This document shows, in pieces, positions 24,072-33,627 of a DNA stretch of 34,501 nucleotides. Position 1 is the stretch's first letter. Every line of letters begins with the position of its first letter. A program made the translations under genes and the position numbers. The notes under the pieces were generated by a model. It did no database searches and had not been told where the DNA came from. It saw only the letters and a program-made list of their open reading frames with translations. The DNA lies in NCBI GenBank assembly GCA_009787445.1, contig WRFX01000008.1, positions 1 to 34,501 on the forward strand, in the 5' to 3' direction. Source of the DNA: Chitinivibrionia bacterium (GTDB lineage Bacteria; Fibrobacterota; Chitinivibrionia; Chitinivibrionales; Chitinivibrionaceae).

Positions 24072-24836
24072 TTAGTTTAGCCATTTTTTTACTTCTTCGA
24101 CGGTTTCGTTTCCGCGTTTTGCGTAATCGAGCAATTGGTCTTCGGCAACTTTTCCTACTGAAAAATGTTTTATTTTAGGATGAGTGATATAAAATCCGCA
24201 AACAGAAGACAGCGGCGACATCATACAATTTTCATTCAGCGTAATTCCTATACTGTTAAGGTTTAATATTTTATCTACAATTCGTATAATTCGCAAATCT
24301 GGAAGCGACGGATAACCTATCGCCGCGCATATTCCGTTTTTTCCGTTTAAGTATTGGTTATGATAATATTTTGAAAACGCTTCTACAATTCGCTGAGAAA
24401 CGGAAGCATACAAAAGCGACGAATGCAGGTCGTCTTTTTCGGCAAATTTTCGCGTTTTTTTTTCAAAATCCTCTCCGCTCGTAAGCGCGAAAACGCCTAT
24501 TTTTTCGTCTTCGCAAATAAAATCGGCAAGGCAAAAATACGGTTCGCCGTCGGGCTTTTTTGTTTGTTGTCGCAAGCAACGAACTGTAATTTCTTCGTCG
24601 GCAAAAATAATTATGTTATCGTTTTCGGTTTTTGCGCTAAAAAATTCAATTTTCGCTTCGCCGCAATAAAAATTTTCATTTTGCAGTTTTTTCAAAAGTT
24701 CGTTTGCTTCGTCAAACAATTTTTTCGCTTCTTCGTTGCGTAAAATTTCGGGATATTTCCCCTTGAATTTCCAAAAATGAAAAAATTCGTTCCAATTAAT
24801 AATATCGATTATTTGTCGCGTAAGTTTGTTTTGCAT
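24072..24836 (-). CDS. Free-standing MetH activation-domain protein
   Basis: A 254-aa protein that aligns by eye with the C-terminal S-adenosylmethionine-dependent activation domain of cobalamin methionine synthase: FFHFWKFKGKYP, IGVFALTSG, GYPSLPDLRIIRIVDKI, IGITLNENCMMSPLSSVCGFYITHP, FSVGKVAEDQLLDYAKR and a final WL. In MetH this domain re-methylates oxidised cobalamin. Here it stands alone, as in Thermotoga TM0269, so it probably serves a separately encoded methionine synthase. The Arg that binds S-adenosylmethionine in the E. coli GIRPAPGYP segment is replaced: the sequence here is GICAAIGYP. Function may therefore have shifted. No metH or cobalamin gene lies nearby. Confidence 0.88.
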   Translation of the reverse strand: MQNKLTRQIIDIINWNEFFHFWKFKGKYPEILRNEEAKKLFDEANELLKKLQNENFYCGEAKIEFFSAKTENDNIIIFADEEITVRCLRQQTKKPDGEPYFCLADFICEDEKIGVFALTSGEDFEKKTRKFAEKDDLHSSLLYASVSQRIVEAFSKYYHNQYLNGKNGICAAIGYPSLPDLRIIRIVDKILNLNSIGITLNENCMMSPLSSVCGFYITHPKIKHFSVGKVAEDQLLDYAKRGNETVEEVKKWLN

Positions 24837-24985
24837 TTTTTATTCCTCCGATTAAAAATTATATGGTTTTTCGGCATTTTTTAAAATTATTAGCGTTTTT
24901 TTATAAAAAATAAAACATATTTGAGCGCAATAACAAGCGCATTTCGTATTTTTATGTAAAAACAGGCGATAAAAACGGAGAAAAT

Positions 24986-25822
24986 ATGACCGAATTTTAT
25001 ACTTTTGACGCAATAGTCGACGCGCAAAATTTAGAAGAGTTGCTTGCCGAAGCGATAAGCGACGGATTTGCAGGATATAACGAAATTCCCGACGGCGAAA
25101 AAATAAAAATCCGTTTTTACTATTACAATAAGGATTTGGCAAACGAAATTTGCGACGTTTTGCGTAAAAAATATGAAATGTCGAAAGTTTGCGAAGTCGA
25201 AAATCGCGATTGGAACGAAGAATGGAAAAAAACGATAACGCCCGTCAAGGTAGCGGATAAAATTTGGGTTTCGCCGAAATGGCTTGAACCGACAATGTTT
25301 AGCGGCGAAAGTTGGATAAAAATAGAGCCGCAAATGGCTTTTGGAACAGGACATCACGAAACTACAAGAATCGCCGCAAAATTGATTTCGCAGCAATATA
25401 ATGGCGAAAAATCGCTTCTCGATATAGGAACGGGTTCGGGAATTTTGGCTTTTGTGGCGCAAATTGTCGGTTATAAATCGATTACGGGAATAGAAATCGA
25501 CGAAAATTGCGCAGAAAATTTACAGCAAAATCTCGAAGACAACAAAGGACGCGCCGACATTCGTTTTATAATCGGCACAATAGAAAAAATAAACGTTTCG
25601 GCAAAATTCGACGCGGTCGCAATGAATATTATTCGCTCGCAATCCGCGCCGCTTTTGAAGGATATTTGCAGTATTTTGTCGCCAAACGGCGTTTTGATTT
25701 GGTCGGGAATTTTATTGGAAGAAAAAGAAAAAGTTATCGTCGAAGCAAACGATTTCGGCTTTGATTTTCGGTGTGAAATAATTGAAAAAGAATGGTGGGG
25801 TGCAAAATTTATCAAGAAATGA
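24986..25822 (+). CDS. prmA: Ribosomal protein L11 methyltransferase
   Basis: A 278-aa protein that trimethylates ribosomal protein L11 using S-adenosylmethionine. Diagnostic features are NRDWNEEWKKTITPVKV, the FGTGHHETT signature, the S-adenosylmethionine motif LLDIGTGSGILAF, GIEIDENC, and a motif IV MNI that in most PrmA proteins continues NPxxxL but here reads MNIIRSQS. GGAG precedes the ATG. The stop overlaps the start of the next methyltransferase gene by 4 bases. Length and domain order are normal. Confidence 0.95.
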   Translation: MTEFYTFDAIVDAQNLEELLAEAISDGFAGYNEIPDGEKIKIRFYYYNKDLANEICDVLRKKYEMSKVCEVENRDWNEEWKKTITPVKVADKIWVSPKWLEPTMFSGESWIKIEPQMAFGTGHHETTRIAAKLISQQYNGEKSLLDIGTGSGILAFVAQIVGYKSITGIEIDENCAENLQQNLEDNKGRADIRFIIGTIEKINVSAKFDAVAMNIIRSQSAPLLKDICSILSPNGVLIWSGILLEEKEKVIVEANDFGFDFRCEIIEKEWWGAKFIKK

Positions 25823-26928
25823 AATTAACCTGCGAAAAACTGATTTTCGGGGGACTTGGGCTTTGTAGAACGAAAAACGGCGTTGTTTTTTGCGAGGGAC
25901 TCGCTCCAAAAGAAACCGCCGAGTGCGTTCTCACGTGGGAAGTCGGCGGAACTTCGGTTTTTAAGGCGCGCGATATTTTGGAAAAATCGCCGGAGCGAAG
26001 AGACGCTTTTTGCGAACATTTTGGAAATTGCGGCGGATGTTGCTGGCAGTTTATAAATTACGAAACGCAAGTGGCGTGCAAAAAGGATATTTTTGAAAGT
26101 ACTTTCAAAAGAACGGGCAAGTTTTTCGATACTTGCGAGCCGCAAATATTTTTTGACCGCGAAACAAATTACAGAATAAAAGCGAATTTCAGCGTCGATG
26201 AAAAGAGTGGAAAAATCGGCTTTTTGTCTAAAAAATCGCATAAAATCGTCGAGATAAAAAATTGTCCGCTTTTGAGCGAAAATCTTAATTTGTTTTTGGA
26301 AAACGCCTCAGATATAAAAGCGAAAAGCGTCGCCGCAATCGACACGGGAAGCAAACTTGTAACGTCGCTTGACGAATCCGTCGGCGAAATTTTGGTAGGC
26401 GATTACAAATTTGAAGTGAACGGAAATTCGTTTTTTCAGTCGAACAGATTTATGACTGAAAAAATTGCAAAATGGTGCGCCGACCAAGTATCTCCTTGCG
26501 AAAATTTGTTTGATATTTACGGCGGAGTTGGTTTATTTTCGGTATTTTGCAGTAAAAAGGCAAAAAATATCACGCTTGTAGAAATTGACGAAAAAATGGT
26601 AAAATCCGCCGAAAGAACTTTTGAAATAAATTCCGTTTTGAACGCGAAATCCGTCGCCGCAAGCGCCGAGAACTTTTTTGCCGCGCAAAACGTTTCTCCC
26701 GATTGCGTAATTATCGACCCGCCGAGAATAGGACTGAATAAACGCACGTTGCAAGGAATAGCAAATACTTCGCCGTTAAAAATAATTTATATTTCCTGCA
26801 ATCCGACGACGCAGGCGCGAGATTGCAATATCTTTGCGAATTTCGGCTATAAAATTCAAAAGACGGCGGTTTTTGATTGCTATCCGAACACTTTTCACAT
26901 AGAAAGCGGCGTCGTTTTGGAAAAATAA
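25819..26928 (+). CDS. 23S rRNA (uracil-5-)-methyltransferase, RlmD/RumA family
   Basis: A 369-aa TrmA/RumA-family RNA methyltransferase. It begins with a short TRAM-like segment, then Fe-S cysteines C65-x5-C71-x2-C74 (CEHFGNCGGCCWQ). The methyltransferase domain has DIYGGVGLFSVF, VEIDEKMV, DPPRIGL and the catalytic-cysteine motif YISCNPTTQARD, with the C-terminal Phe/Tyr-rich PNTFHIESGV. The start at 25819 (ATGA overlap with prmA) is preferred to 25792, which would only add 9 residues inside prmA. The pair is probably a translation-modification operon. Whether the target is U1939 or U747 cannot be told from sequence. Confidence 0.93.
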   Translation: MKLTCEKLIFGGLGLCRTKNGVVFCEGLAPKETAECVLTWEVGGTSVFKARDILEKSPERRDAFCEHFGNCGGCCWQFINYETQVACKKDIFESTFKRTGKFFDTCEPQIFFDRETNYRIKANFSVDEKSGKIGFLSKKSHKIVEIKNCPLLSENLNLFLENASDIKAKSVAAIDTGSKLVTSLDESVGEILVGDYKFEVNGNSFFQSNRFMTEKIAKWCADQVSPCENLFDIYGGVGLFSVFCSKKAKNITLVEIDEKMVKSAERTFEINSVLNAKSVAASAENFFAAQNVSPDCVIIDPPRIGLNKRTLQGIANTSPLKIIYISCNPTTQARDCNIFANFGYKIQKTAVFDCYPNTFHIESGVVLEK

Positions 26929-26940
26929 AATTCTTTTCTT

Positions 26941-26961
26941 TGCGGCAAATATTATTTTAAT
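26941..26961 (+). promoter_or_regulatory. Shared promoter motif for the UDP-glucose dehydrogenase gene
   Basis: The plus strand reads GGCAAATATTATTTTAAT, matching GSCNNATAKTATWTT. TATTAT (26950-26955) would give a leader of about 27 bases. The ribosome site GGAAAGGA follows. Confidence 0.55.
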
Positions 26962-26988
26962 CCTAAAAACAAACGGAAAGGATACGAA

Positions 26989-28383
26989 ATGTCAAAAGAA
27001 TTTGAAACTAAAATTTTATGTATCGGCGCAGGATACGTCGGCGGTCCCACTATGGCGGTTATCGCCGAGAAATGTCCTAATATAAGAGTATGCGTCGTCG
27101 ATATAAACAAAACGCGGATAGACGCTTGGAACAGCGACAATCTGCCGATTTACGAGCCCGGACTCGACGAAGTTGTGAAAATTGCAAGAGGCAGAAACCT
27201 GTTTTTCTCTACCGAAATAGATAAGGAAATAACCGTCGCCGACATAATTTTCGTTTCGGTGAACACGCCCACAAAAGAATACGGAATCGGCGCGGGAAAA
27301 GCAAGCGATTTGCAATATTGGGAAAAAACCGCTCGCGCAATCGCCGCCGCGTCAAACGCAAACAAAATTATCGTCGAAAAAAGCACCCTGCCCGTGAGAA
27401 CCGCCGAAGCGATGGAACGAGTTCTCAACTCAAACGAAAAAGGACTTCATTTTGAAGTTTTGTCAAATCCCGAATTTTTGGCGGAAGGAACCGCGATAGA
27501 CGATTTGCACAACCCCGACAGAGTTCTTATCGGCTCTATGGAAACCGAAAGCGGAATCGCCGCGCGCGACAAACTCGTCGGCGTTTATGCAAATTGGGTC
27601 AAACGCGAAAAAATTATCACAAGCAACGTTTGGAGCGCGGAATTGTCGAAATTGGTGGCAAACGCATTTTTGGCGCAAAGAATTTCTTCTATAAACGCCG
27701 TTTCGCAATTATGCGAAAAAACTTTTGCCGACGTTCAGGAAATTTCAAAAGCAATCGGCGCGGACACGAGAATCGGCGCGAAATTTTTGAACTCAAGCGT
27801 GGGATTCGGCGGAAGTTGCTTCAAAAAAGACGTGCTTAATTTGGTTTATATCGCCGAAAGCAACGGACTTTCGGAAGTCGCGGAATATTGGGAATGGGTA
27901 GTAAAAATGAACGAACATCAACAAAATCGTTTCGTTAAAAATATTATTCGCGCTTTGTTTAACACGATTGCAGGCAAAAAAATAGCGATGTTTGGATTTG
28001 CGTTCAAAAAAGACACGGGAGACACTCGCGAAACTCCCGCTTTGCACGTCGCGCAGCAACTTGCGCAAGAGCAGGCGAAAATCACCATAAGCGACCCGAA
28101 AGCGATAGACAACGCAAAAATCGATTTGGCAGGAATTAACGGAATATCGTATGAAATTGACCCGTATAAAGCCGCGCAGGACGCGCACGCGATTGCGATT
28201 TTGACGGAATGGGATTTATACAAAACGCTCGATTACGCAAAAATTTACAAAAGTATGGTAAAACCCGCGATGATTTTTGACGGAAGAAACATTTTAGACC
28301 ATCAAAAACTCTATAAAATCGGGTTTAACGTGTATAGAATAGGAAAAACGCCGCTTCTTCATTCGGAAACGGCGCTTATTTAA
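26989..28383 (+). CDS. UDP-glucose 6-dehydrogenase, animal-like subtype
   Basis: A 464-aa protein that oxidises UDP-glucose to UDP-glucuronate with NAD+, a precursor of surface polysaccharides. It shows GAGYVGGPT (NAD binding), [46 protein letters not shown], catalytic Cys277 in [16 protein letters not shown], and [13 protein letters not shown]. Many stretches read almost as in human UGDH ([31 protein letters not shown]), unlike the shorter typical bacterial Ugd. It lacks the extra C-terminal tail of the animal enzyme. It has its own promoter motif. No glycosyltransferase genes lie next to it. Confidence 0.95.
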   Translation: MSKEFETKILCIGAGYVGGPTMAVIAEKCPNIRVCVVDINKTRIDAWNSDNLPIYEPGLDEVVKIARGRNLFFSTEIDKEITVADIIFVSVNTPTKEYGIGAGKASDLQYWEKTARAIAAASNANKIIVEKSTLPVRTAEAMERVLNSNEKGLHFEVLSNPEFLAEGTAIDDLHNPDRVLIGSMETESGIAARDKLVGVYANWVKREKIITSNVWSAELSKLVANAFLAQRISSINAVSQLCEKTFADVQEISKAIGADTRIGAKFLNSSVGFGGSCFKKDVLNLVYIAESNGLSEVAEYWEWVVKMNEHQQNRFVKNIIRALFNTIAGKKIAMFGFAFKKDTGDTRETPALHVAQQLAQEQAKITISDPKAIDNAKIDLAGINGISYEIDPYKAAQDAHAIAILTEWDLYKTLDYAKIYKSMVKPAMIFDGRNILDHQKLYKIGFNVYRIGKTPLLHSETALI

Positions 28384-28384
28384 T

Positions 28385-29422
28385 CTAAAAATCAAGCAAT
28401 TCGACTTCAAACACAAGCCAAGCGTTTGGCGGTATTATGCCGCCTGCGCCTCTTGAACCGTAAGCCAAATCGGGCGGAAGAATAATTGTTCTTTTTTCGC
28501 CTTTTTTCATCGATAAAAACGCCGTATCCCAGCCGTCTATTACCTGACCCGCGCCGACGTTAAATTTAAACGCGCCTCTTTTAAGAGAACTGTCAAAAAC
28601 CGTTCCGTCCAAAAATTTGCCCGTATAATGAGTGGAAATTTCTTTGCCTTTTTGCGGCGTATTATCGCCTTCGCCCGGTTTTTCGACGATATAATAATAT
28701 CCGTCTTTCGATTCGACGATATTTGGATATTTCTTTTTTATTTCCTGCATTACTTTTTGGTTTGATTCTTCGTTTCGTTTCTTTTCCATTTCGCCGTAAC
28801 TGCTTAAAAGTTCTTCAAAATGTTCTTGGTCGGCAATAAAATTTTGCGCTTTTTCACCTACGCGAACTATTGTTATAGAATCAATTTTGTCGCCTTGTTT
28901 TATTTCATTTACGACGTCTATTCCCTCGACGACTTTACCGAAAACCGTATGTTTTCCGTCCAAATGCGGCTGCGGCGAATGCGTAATAAAAAATTGACTT
29001 CCGTTTGTTCCCGGTCCCGCGTTTGCCATAGACAAAATTCCCGCTTCGGAATGCTTTAAGTCGGCGTTAATTTCATCGGGAAAAGAATAGCCCGGTCCGC
29101 CGCGACCTGTTCCCGTCGGGTCGCCGCCTTGAATCATAAAATTATCCACAACTCTGTGAAAAACGATGCCGTTATAAAAATTTTCGCCTTTTCCTTTTAC
29201 GTCGTTTTCAATATTGCCCTCCGCAAGTCCGACAAAACTTGTTACAGTCAAAGGCGTTTTTTCATATTCCAGCGCGAATTTTATGTCGCCTTTCGTCGTG
29301 TGCATAATCGCGTACAAGCCGTCTTTGTTCATAATAATTTCCTTTCCGCTATTCTTTTTGTCGGCAAAACTTATTGCGCAAAAAAGAAACAATGCGATAA
29401 TAATCGTTAGTTTTTTGTTCAT
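28385..29422 (-). CDS. Periplasmic dual peptidyl-prolyl isomerase (cyclophilin-FKBP fusion)
   Basis: A 345-aa protein with a signal peptide ([20 protein letters not shown]). Residues about 40-200 are a cyclophilin: [36 protein letters not shown] and [15 protein letters not shown] helical linker of about 50 residues follows, then an FKBP domain (about 255-345): [60 protein letters not shown]. Key active residues of both domains are kept, so both may be active. Cyclophilin-FKBP chimeras are known in a few bacteria and protists. It starts 1 base after the AsmA-like stop codon, so it is co-transcribed with that gene and may help fold envelope proteins. Confidence 0.95.
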   Translation of the reverse strand: MNKKLTIIIALFLFCAISFADKKNSGKEIIMNKDGLYAIMHTTKGDIKFALEYEKTPLTVTSFVGLAEGNIENDVKGKGENFYNGIVFHRVVDNFMIQGGDPTGTGRGGPGYSFPDEINADLKHSEAGILSMANAGPGTNGSQFFITHSPQPHLDGKHTVFGKVVEGIDVVNEIKQGDKIDSITIVRVGEKAQNFIADQEHFEELLSSYGEMEKKRNEESNQKVMQEIKKKYPNIVESKDGYYYIVEKPGEGDNTPQKGKEISTHYTGKFLDGTVFDSSLKRGAFKFNVGAGQVIDGWDTAFLSMKKGEKRTIILPPDLAYGSRGAGGIIPPNAWLVFEVELLDF

Positions 29423-29423
29423 T

Positions 29424-32270
29424 TTATCTCTTAAATCCTTTCAAAGCGTCTTTTGCCTTGTCAGTAGCGGCTCCCGTCGCTTTTTGCGTCTGCGCTTCGG
29501 CTTCGGCTTTCGCTTTGTCTTCGGCTTCTTTCTTTACTCTTTCGGCTTCGGCTTTCGCTTTGTCCGCTTCGGCTTTCGCTTTATCTTCGGCTTCTTTTTT
29601 CATTCTTTCGGCTTCGGCTTTCGCTTTGTCTTCAAGTTCTTTCGCTTTGTCTAAAGCCGCTTGCTTTGCGTCGTCCACTTTATCCATAACCTTGTCTTTA
29701 ACTTCGTTAAGTTTTGCGGAAATCGCGTCTTTAATTCCTCCCGCGACGCTTTCTTTCATTTTTTCGGTATCGAGAGCGATTTTCGGTTCCGTAAGCGTAC
29801 CGCCTATCTTAAAGAATAAAAGCGCGTTTCCTTTCGCGTCTTTTGGATAAAGCGCGACGGGACTGTTTTTTGTCAGATTGCTTAAATTGGAACTTATTGC
29901 GGAGTTCAAAGTGTTTTGCATTTTCAAGTCCAAAGTGCCGTCGAAGCCGACCGCGCCGTCAAAAGCAAGCAAGCCGAGCGCCTTTGCATTTACGTCGAAA
30001 TTCTTAACTAAAAGTTGTCCGTCTTTTATTTCGAGGTCTGCTTTGGTGTCGTCAAAATTCATATCGCCTTTGTCGCTTATTGGAATTAAACCGCTCAAAA
30101 CTTTTTTGCCTAAAACTTCAAAATCCGTTATGCCCTTGCCGACTCCGCCGAGAATTTTTGAACCTCTAAAACTTCCGTTTGCAATTTGCACAAAAACAGG
30201 TCCGCTCAAATTATTTACAAAATCCTGCGGCAAACCGTTCGTGTTCAAATTTATTTTCATATTTAATTTGCCGAAAATCGTGCTGTCGAGGTCTCTTATT
30301 TGCTTTTCTATAGCGGTTTCTCCCGTTATGTTGTCGTTTCCGTTGGATATAAAATCGTTTGCCTCCACTTTATCGACGTTAAGCGAAAATTTTACGTCCG
30401 CCGACTTGCGATTGCTCAAATCCACGCCGACGTTCGCGTTAAATCCTCCCGCGTAAAGTCGTCCTTTGCTTGCGACGGCGACTTTGGCGTCCGCGTAATT
30501 TATGCCCAAATTAAAATCGGAAAGAGTCAAGTGCATAAATTCCGTTTTCGCCAAATTTACGTTTATGTTCGCCACCAAATCGGGAAGTTCGGGATATTGC
30601 TCCATCGGAATGGTTTCTACCGCTTCGGGAGCGGGTTTTGTCGTATCTCCGGGCGGCGGCAAAAGTCGGTCTATTTCCAAATTTGAAGAACGCACGTCAA
30701 TATTTACGTTTGTTTTTTTGCCGTCCGCAAGTCGAGGCATTACCATAACCAAATAATCCTTAATTACCGCTTTTACTTTTACGTCGGAATTACCGATTTT
30801 CACTTCGGGGTCTGCGGAAATTTCGGTGTTTGAAAATCTAAACGCGCCGTTTAAGGTAATTTCGTCGGGAAGCAGAGGCGTTTTCGCCGTTACGTTTTGC
30901 AAAACCGCGCTTCCGTTTACGGAAATATTTTCGGGACGCGCAGGGTCAATAACTCCTTTCGCGTTCAAATCGGCTTCCAAATTACCGCCGAGTTCGCTTA
31001 ATTCCTGAATCGTAACAAGTTTTCCCGCGAGCGTAAATAGCGCGCCCAAATCGAGTTTTGCGCTAAACGCAAGATTGTTCAGCATAGGTTTCGGCGACAG
31101 TAAATCGCTTGCGTCCAAAAGAACGCTTGTCGGCTGGTCTGCGAGCAAAAACGTGAACGGTTTTATGCTAACCGTATTTTCGGTAAATGCGATGTTTCCC
31201 GTTAAATTGCCGATTCCTGCGGGCAGGTCGCTGTGGCTTATGTTTATTGCGTTCAAAACAAGATTTCCGCTTACCGACGGAAGTTTTTCGGGAACTATCG
31301 CGCCCTTTACCGCGACGTTAAGCGCCGCCGTTCCGCCCGCGCGTACTTTCGGAATTTCAGGATTTATACCGACGGGAATTTCTTTTATAAGTTCCGCCAA
31401 ATTTATTTTATTCGTTTCGACTTTCAAATCCACGCTTAAATCTTTTTCTAAAAATTTATCTACGGTTCCGCTCGCGTTTACGTTTATCGATTGCAAACCC
31501 GCCGAAAAACTTTGAATATCTATATGTTGAGAGCGCAAATTCGCGCCGATTTCCGCGTTAAGAAATACGGAAATTCCGCCTTTGCGCACTCCGAGTCCCG
31601 CGTCTTCCATAGAAATTTCTTTTAAGGTGAGCGCGGTCGACGTTTTTATGTCTTCAAGCGTTTTGTCCAACGAAACCGCGACGTTTAAGTTTATGCTTCC
31701 CAAAGTAACTTTTCTTTTTTGCTTGCGGTCGTTAAAAACCACTTTTGCGTTGTCTATGCTGAACGATTTCAGCGCCAAAGTTCCCGGAAGTTCAATACTC
31801 GACAAATCAAGCGGTTTCGCTTCTTCTTCCTCTTCGGGAATTTCCTTAACGGTCGTATCGGGTTCGCCGCCCAAACCGTCTATGGAAGTTCTGCCGTCGG
31901 GCATAATTTCGTAAAGCAAACTCATATTTTCAAAGGATATTTTGTCTATCGCGACTTGAAAAGTCATAAGTTTTGCGAGGTCAATTTTTACGGTCGCAAG
32001 CGGCAAATCCAAAAGCGGTTCTTGACTGAATCCGACTCCCGAATTATTTGCGACCCTCACGTTTTTAATTTGAATGGCGAGAGGAAATATTTTAATATCC
32101 GCACCGCCGACTTTAACGTCTCTTTTCAGGATTTGAGACGCCTGCGTTTCCACTAGATTTTGAATTTTTTCCGGCGGCAACATTATTTTAACCGTAAAAA
32201 ACGCCGCGGTCGGAAGCACAACAAAAAGAACAACCAAAACAATGATTAGAATTTTAACGCCTTTATTCAT
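29424..32270 (-). CDS. AsmA-family envelope protein with coiled-coil tail
   Basis: A 948-aa protein with one N-terminal membrane anchor (about residues 7-28), then the AsmA start pattern ([32 protein letters not shown]) and long repeated beta-strand sequence, as in AsmA/YhdP/TamB-like proteins that bridge the two membranes and move lipid. The C-terminal AsmA region is around residues 690-800 ([19 protein letters not shown]). The last ~80 residues are a charged Ala/Lys/Glu helix made of repeats of [10 protein letters not shown] and AKAEAER, which is unusual for the family and may form a coiled coil. The gene is followed immediately by the dual PPIase gene. Confidence 0.88.
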   Translation of the reverse strand: MNKGVKILIIVLVVLFVVLPTAAFFTVKIMLPPEKIQNLVETQASQILKRDVKVGGADIKIFPLAIQIKNVRVANNSGVGFSQEPLLDLPLATVKIDLAKLMTFQVAIDKISFENMSLLYEIMPDGRTSIDGLGGEPDTTVKEIPEEEEEAKPLDLSSIELPGTLALKSFSIDNAKVVFNDRKQKRKVTLGSINLNVAVSLDKTLEDIKTSTALTLKEISMEDAGLGVRKGGISVFLNAEIGANLRSQHIDIQSFSAGLQSINVNASGTVDKFLEKDLSVDLKVETNKINLAELIKEIPVGINPEIPKVRAGGTAALNVAVKGAIVPEKLPSVSGNLVLNAINISHSDLPAGIGNLTGNIAFTENTVSIKPFTFLLADQPTSVLLDASDLLSPKPMLNNLAFSAKLDLGALFTLAGKLVTIQELSELGGNLEADLNAKGVIDPARPENISVNGSAVLQNVTAKTPLLPDEITLNGAFRFSNTEISADPEVKIGNSDVKVKAVIKDYLVMVMPRLADGKKTNVNIDVRSSNLEIDRLLPPPGDTTKPAPEAVETIPMEQYPELPDLVANINVNLAKTEFMHLTLSDFNLGINYADAKVAVASKGRLYAGGFNANVGVDLSNRKSADVKFSLNVDKVEANDFISNGNDNITGETAIEKQIRDLDSTIFGKLNMKINLNTNGLPQDFVNNLSGPVFVQIANGSFRGSKILGGVGKGITDFEVLGKKVLSGLIPISDKGDMNFDDTKADLEIKDGQLLVKNFDVNAKALGLLAFDGAVGFDGTLDLKMQNTLNSAISSNLSNLTKNSPVALYPKDAKGNALLFFKIGGTLTEPKIALDTEKMKESVAGGIKDAISAKLNEVKDKVMDKVDDAKQAALDKAKELEDKAKAEAERMKKEAEDKAKAEADKAKAEAERVKKEAEDKAKAEAEAQTQKATGAATDKAKDALKGFKR
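29460..29660 (-). repeat. Coding repeat of the AsmA-like coiled-coil tail
   Basis: Roughly 30-bp units encode (K)AKAEAERxKKEAED and related sequence four to five times near the 3' end of the gene. The low-complexity unit is prone to copy-number change. Confidence 0.75.
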
Positions 32271-32337
32271 AACAAAACCCCTTTAAATAATTTTTTTACA
32301 TAATAAATTTTGCCTAAAAATACAATAGTTACCAAAG

Positions 32338-32391
32338 AAAAATGAAAATTTAGCGACAATTTTTTTAAATTTATGCTAAATTTTCATTTTT
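32338..32391 (-). terminator. Long perfect inverted repeat, terminator of the beta-barrel gene
   Basis: Arms 32338-32354 and 32375-32391 are perfect 17-bp complements (AAAAATGAAAATTTAGC) around a 20-base loop. It lies between the stop of the 32437-33216 gene and the AsmA-like start; reading on the minus strand the 3' arm ends in T-rich DNA. Low GC in the stem makes its strength uncertain. Confidence 0.65.
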
Positions 32392-32436
32392 TCTTATAAA
32401 ATTTATACGTTTTTGTTTGTATTCGACTCAAAATCC

Positions 32437-33216
32437 TCAAAATAAAACGGTTAATCCGACGCCTATATTGAAGTTTATCAGAAACGCCGTTTTTGAATCT
32501 CGGTTCCCGTAACTGTCGGACGATTCATAATATTTGTCCGCCCAACCCATAAGCGCTCTTGCGGATACTTCAAAAAATCTTTTGTTTTTGCCGATTAAGT
32601 ATTTCGCAAAAGGACCGCCGAACATAAATTGAGAAGAATAATCTTCGTTATTGTTATTGGCGTCGTTGTAAAAGTTCATCGCAAACCAAAAACCCGTCGA
32701 AATTCCCGAAATTATAAGATGTTCGTTTGGAAGTTCAGCCAAAAATCCGAGATTGAATCCCGCGCCCCAATTATAAAATCCGCCGCACATTTCTCCCGAA
32801 AGCAAAATGTTGTTCCTATAAGAAATCGCGCCTAATTCAATGTTGCTACCGAAATAAATATATCCGGGAGCCCCGACGTAATCGTAGAGTTTCAAGGAAA
32901 GATAAACGTCCCTTTGGCTCTTTCTCTCTTTATAATTTAGTTTTCTCATCGCGGATTTCATTTGCTCTAAAAATAACGAAATTTCGAGGTCGTTTTCCGC
33001 CGCGCTTTTTTCTTCGTCGCGGGTTTCAATTTTTGCCGAAACTAAATCGTCATTGTTTTCTTCCGCGTCGTTTTCCAACGAAATTTCTTCTTGAATATAT
33101 GTTTCGTTTGTTTCAAAATCGGCGTTGTTTTCTTCAATATCGTTTTCTAACGAATTTTCTTCGGCAAACAAAAACGACGTAAAAAGACAAAGCAATATTA
33201 TTGCAATTTTTTTCAT
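32437..33216 (-). CDS. Predicted outer-membrane beta-barrel protein with acidic N-terminal repeats
   Basis: A 259-aa protein with a signal peptide (MKKIAIILLCLFTSFLFA). Residues about 20-80 are very acidic, with two imperfect copies of SLENDxEENN. The remainder has alternating hydrophobic strands and Gly/aromatic turns (YIYFGSNIELGAISYRN, GFYNWGAGFNLGFLAEL, FEVSARALMGWADKYY) and ends with INFNIGVGLTVLF, a terminal strand ending in Phe as in outer-membrane barrels. No named family recognised. The ATG has AGGAGAAAAGAAAA upstream, and the tautomerase gene ends 19 bases before it on the same strand. Confidence 0.72.
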   Translation of the reverse strand: MKKIAIILLCLFTSFLFAEENSLENDIEENNADFETNETYIQEEISLENDAEENNDDLVSAKIETRDEEKSAAENDLEISLFLEQMKSAMRKLNYKERKSQRDVYLSLKLYDYVGAPGYIYFGSNIELGAISYRNNILLSGEMCGGFYNWGAGFNLGFLAELPNEHLIISGISTGFWFAMNFYNDANNNNEDYSSQFMFGGPFAKYLIGKNKRFFEVSARALMGWADKYYESSDSYGNRDSKTAFLINFNIGVGLTVLF

Positions 33217-33235
33217 TTTTCTTTTCTCCTATTTT

Positions 33236-33472
33236 TTAGTCGAATGTTTTTGGATTTGTGTATTCGGGTTTGACAATCACGTTGTCTTTGTCTTTAATAA
33301 ATTCGTTATAGACGCCTTCCCATTCGCCGAAAGAATATTCTTCTACTGAAACGGAAATATATTTTTTCGGTTTTCCCATAGTTTTGTTTACGATGTCGCC
33401 GATTTGTCGAGCCGCTTCCTTTATCTGTTCTTTCGACGGTCCGCTGATGGTTTTAATTACTATATGCGGCAT
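33236..33472 (-). CDS. 4-oxalocrotonate tautomerase-family protein
   Basis: A 78-aa protein starting MPHIVIKTISGPSKEQIKEA. The Pro after the initiator Met is the catalytic base of this superfamily once Met is removed. The helix (EAARQIGDIVNK) and second strand (YISVSVEEY) fit the beta-alpha-beta fold of small 4-OT/PptA-like tautomerases. The natural substrate is unknown. AAGGAG precedes the ATG and a promoter-motif copy lies about 45 bases upstream. It is probably the first gene of an operon with the outer-membrane protein. Confidence 0.9.
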   Translation of the reverse strand: MPHIVIKTISGPSKEQIKEAARQIGDIVNKTMGKPKKYISVSVEEYSFGEWEGVYNEFIKDKDNVIVKPEYTNPKTFD

Positions 33473-33513
33473 ATTTTTCTCCTTTTTAAAAAAACGTTAA
33501 TTTGGTTTTCATA

Positions 33514-33534
33514 ATAAATATAATATTTGGCAAA
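33514..33534 (-). promoter_or_regulatory. Shared promoter motif for the tautomerase gene
   Basis: The minus strand reads GCCAAATATTATATTTAT, an exact match to GSCNNATAKTATWTT. It implies a leader of about 40 bases. Confidence 0.55.
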
Positions 33535-33627
33535 TATTTATTGCGCAAATAAAGAAAAAAATATTGTTTTTTTTGTATTTTCAAGACATAATATAATGTA
33601 AAACAGATAAAATATTATATATATAAT

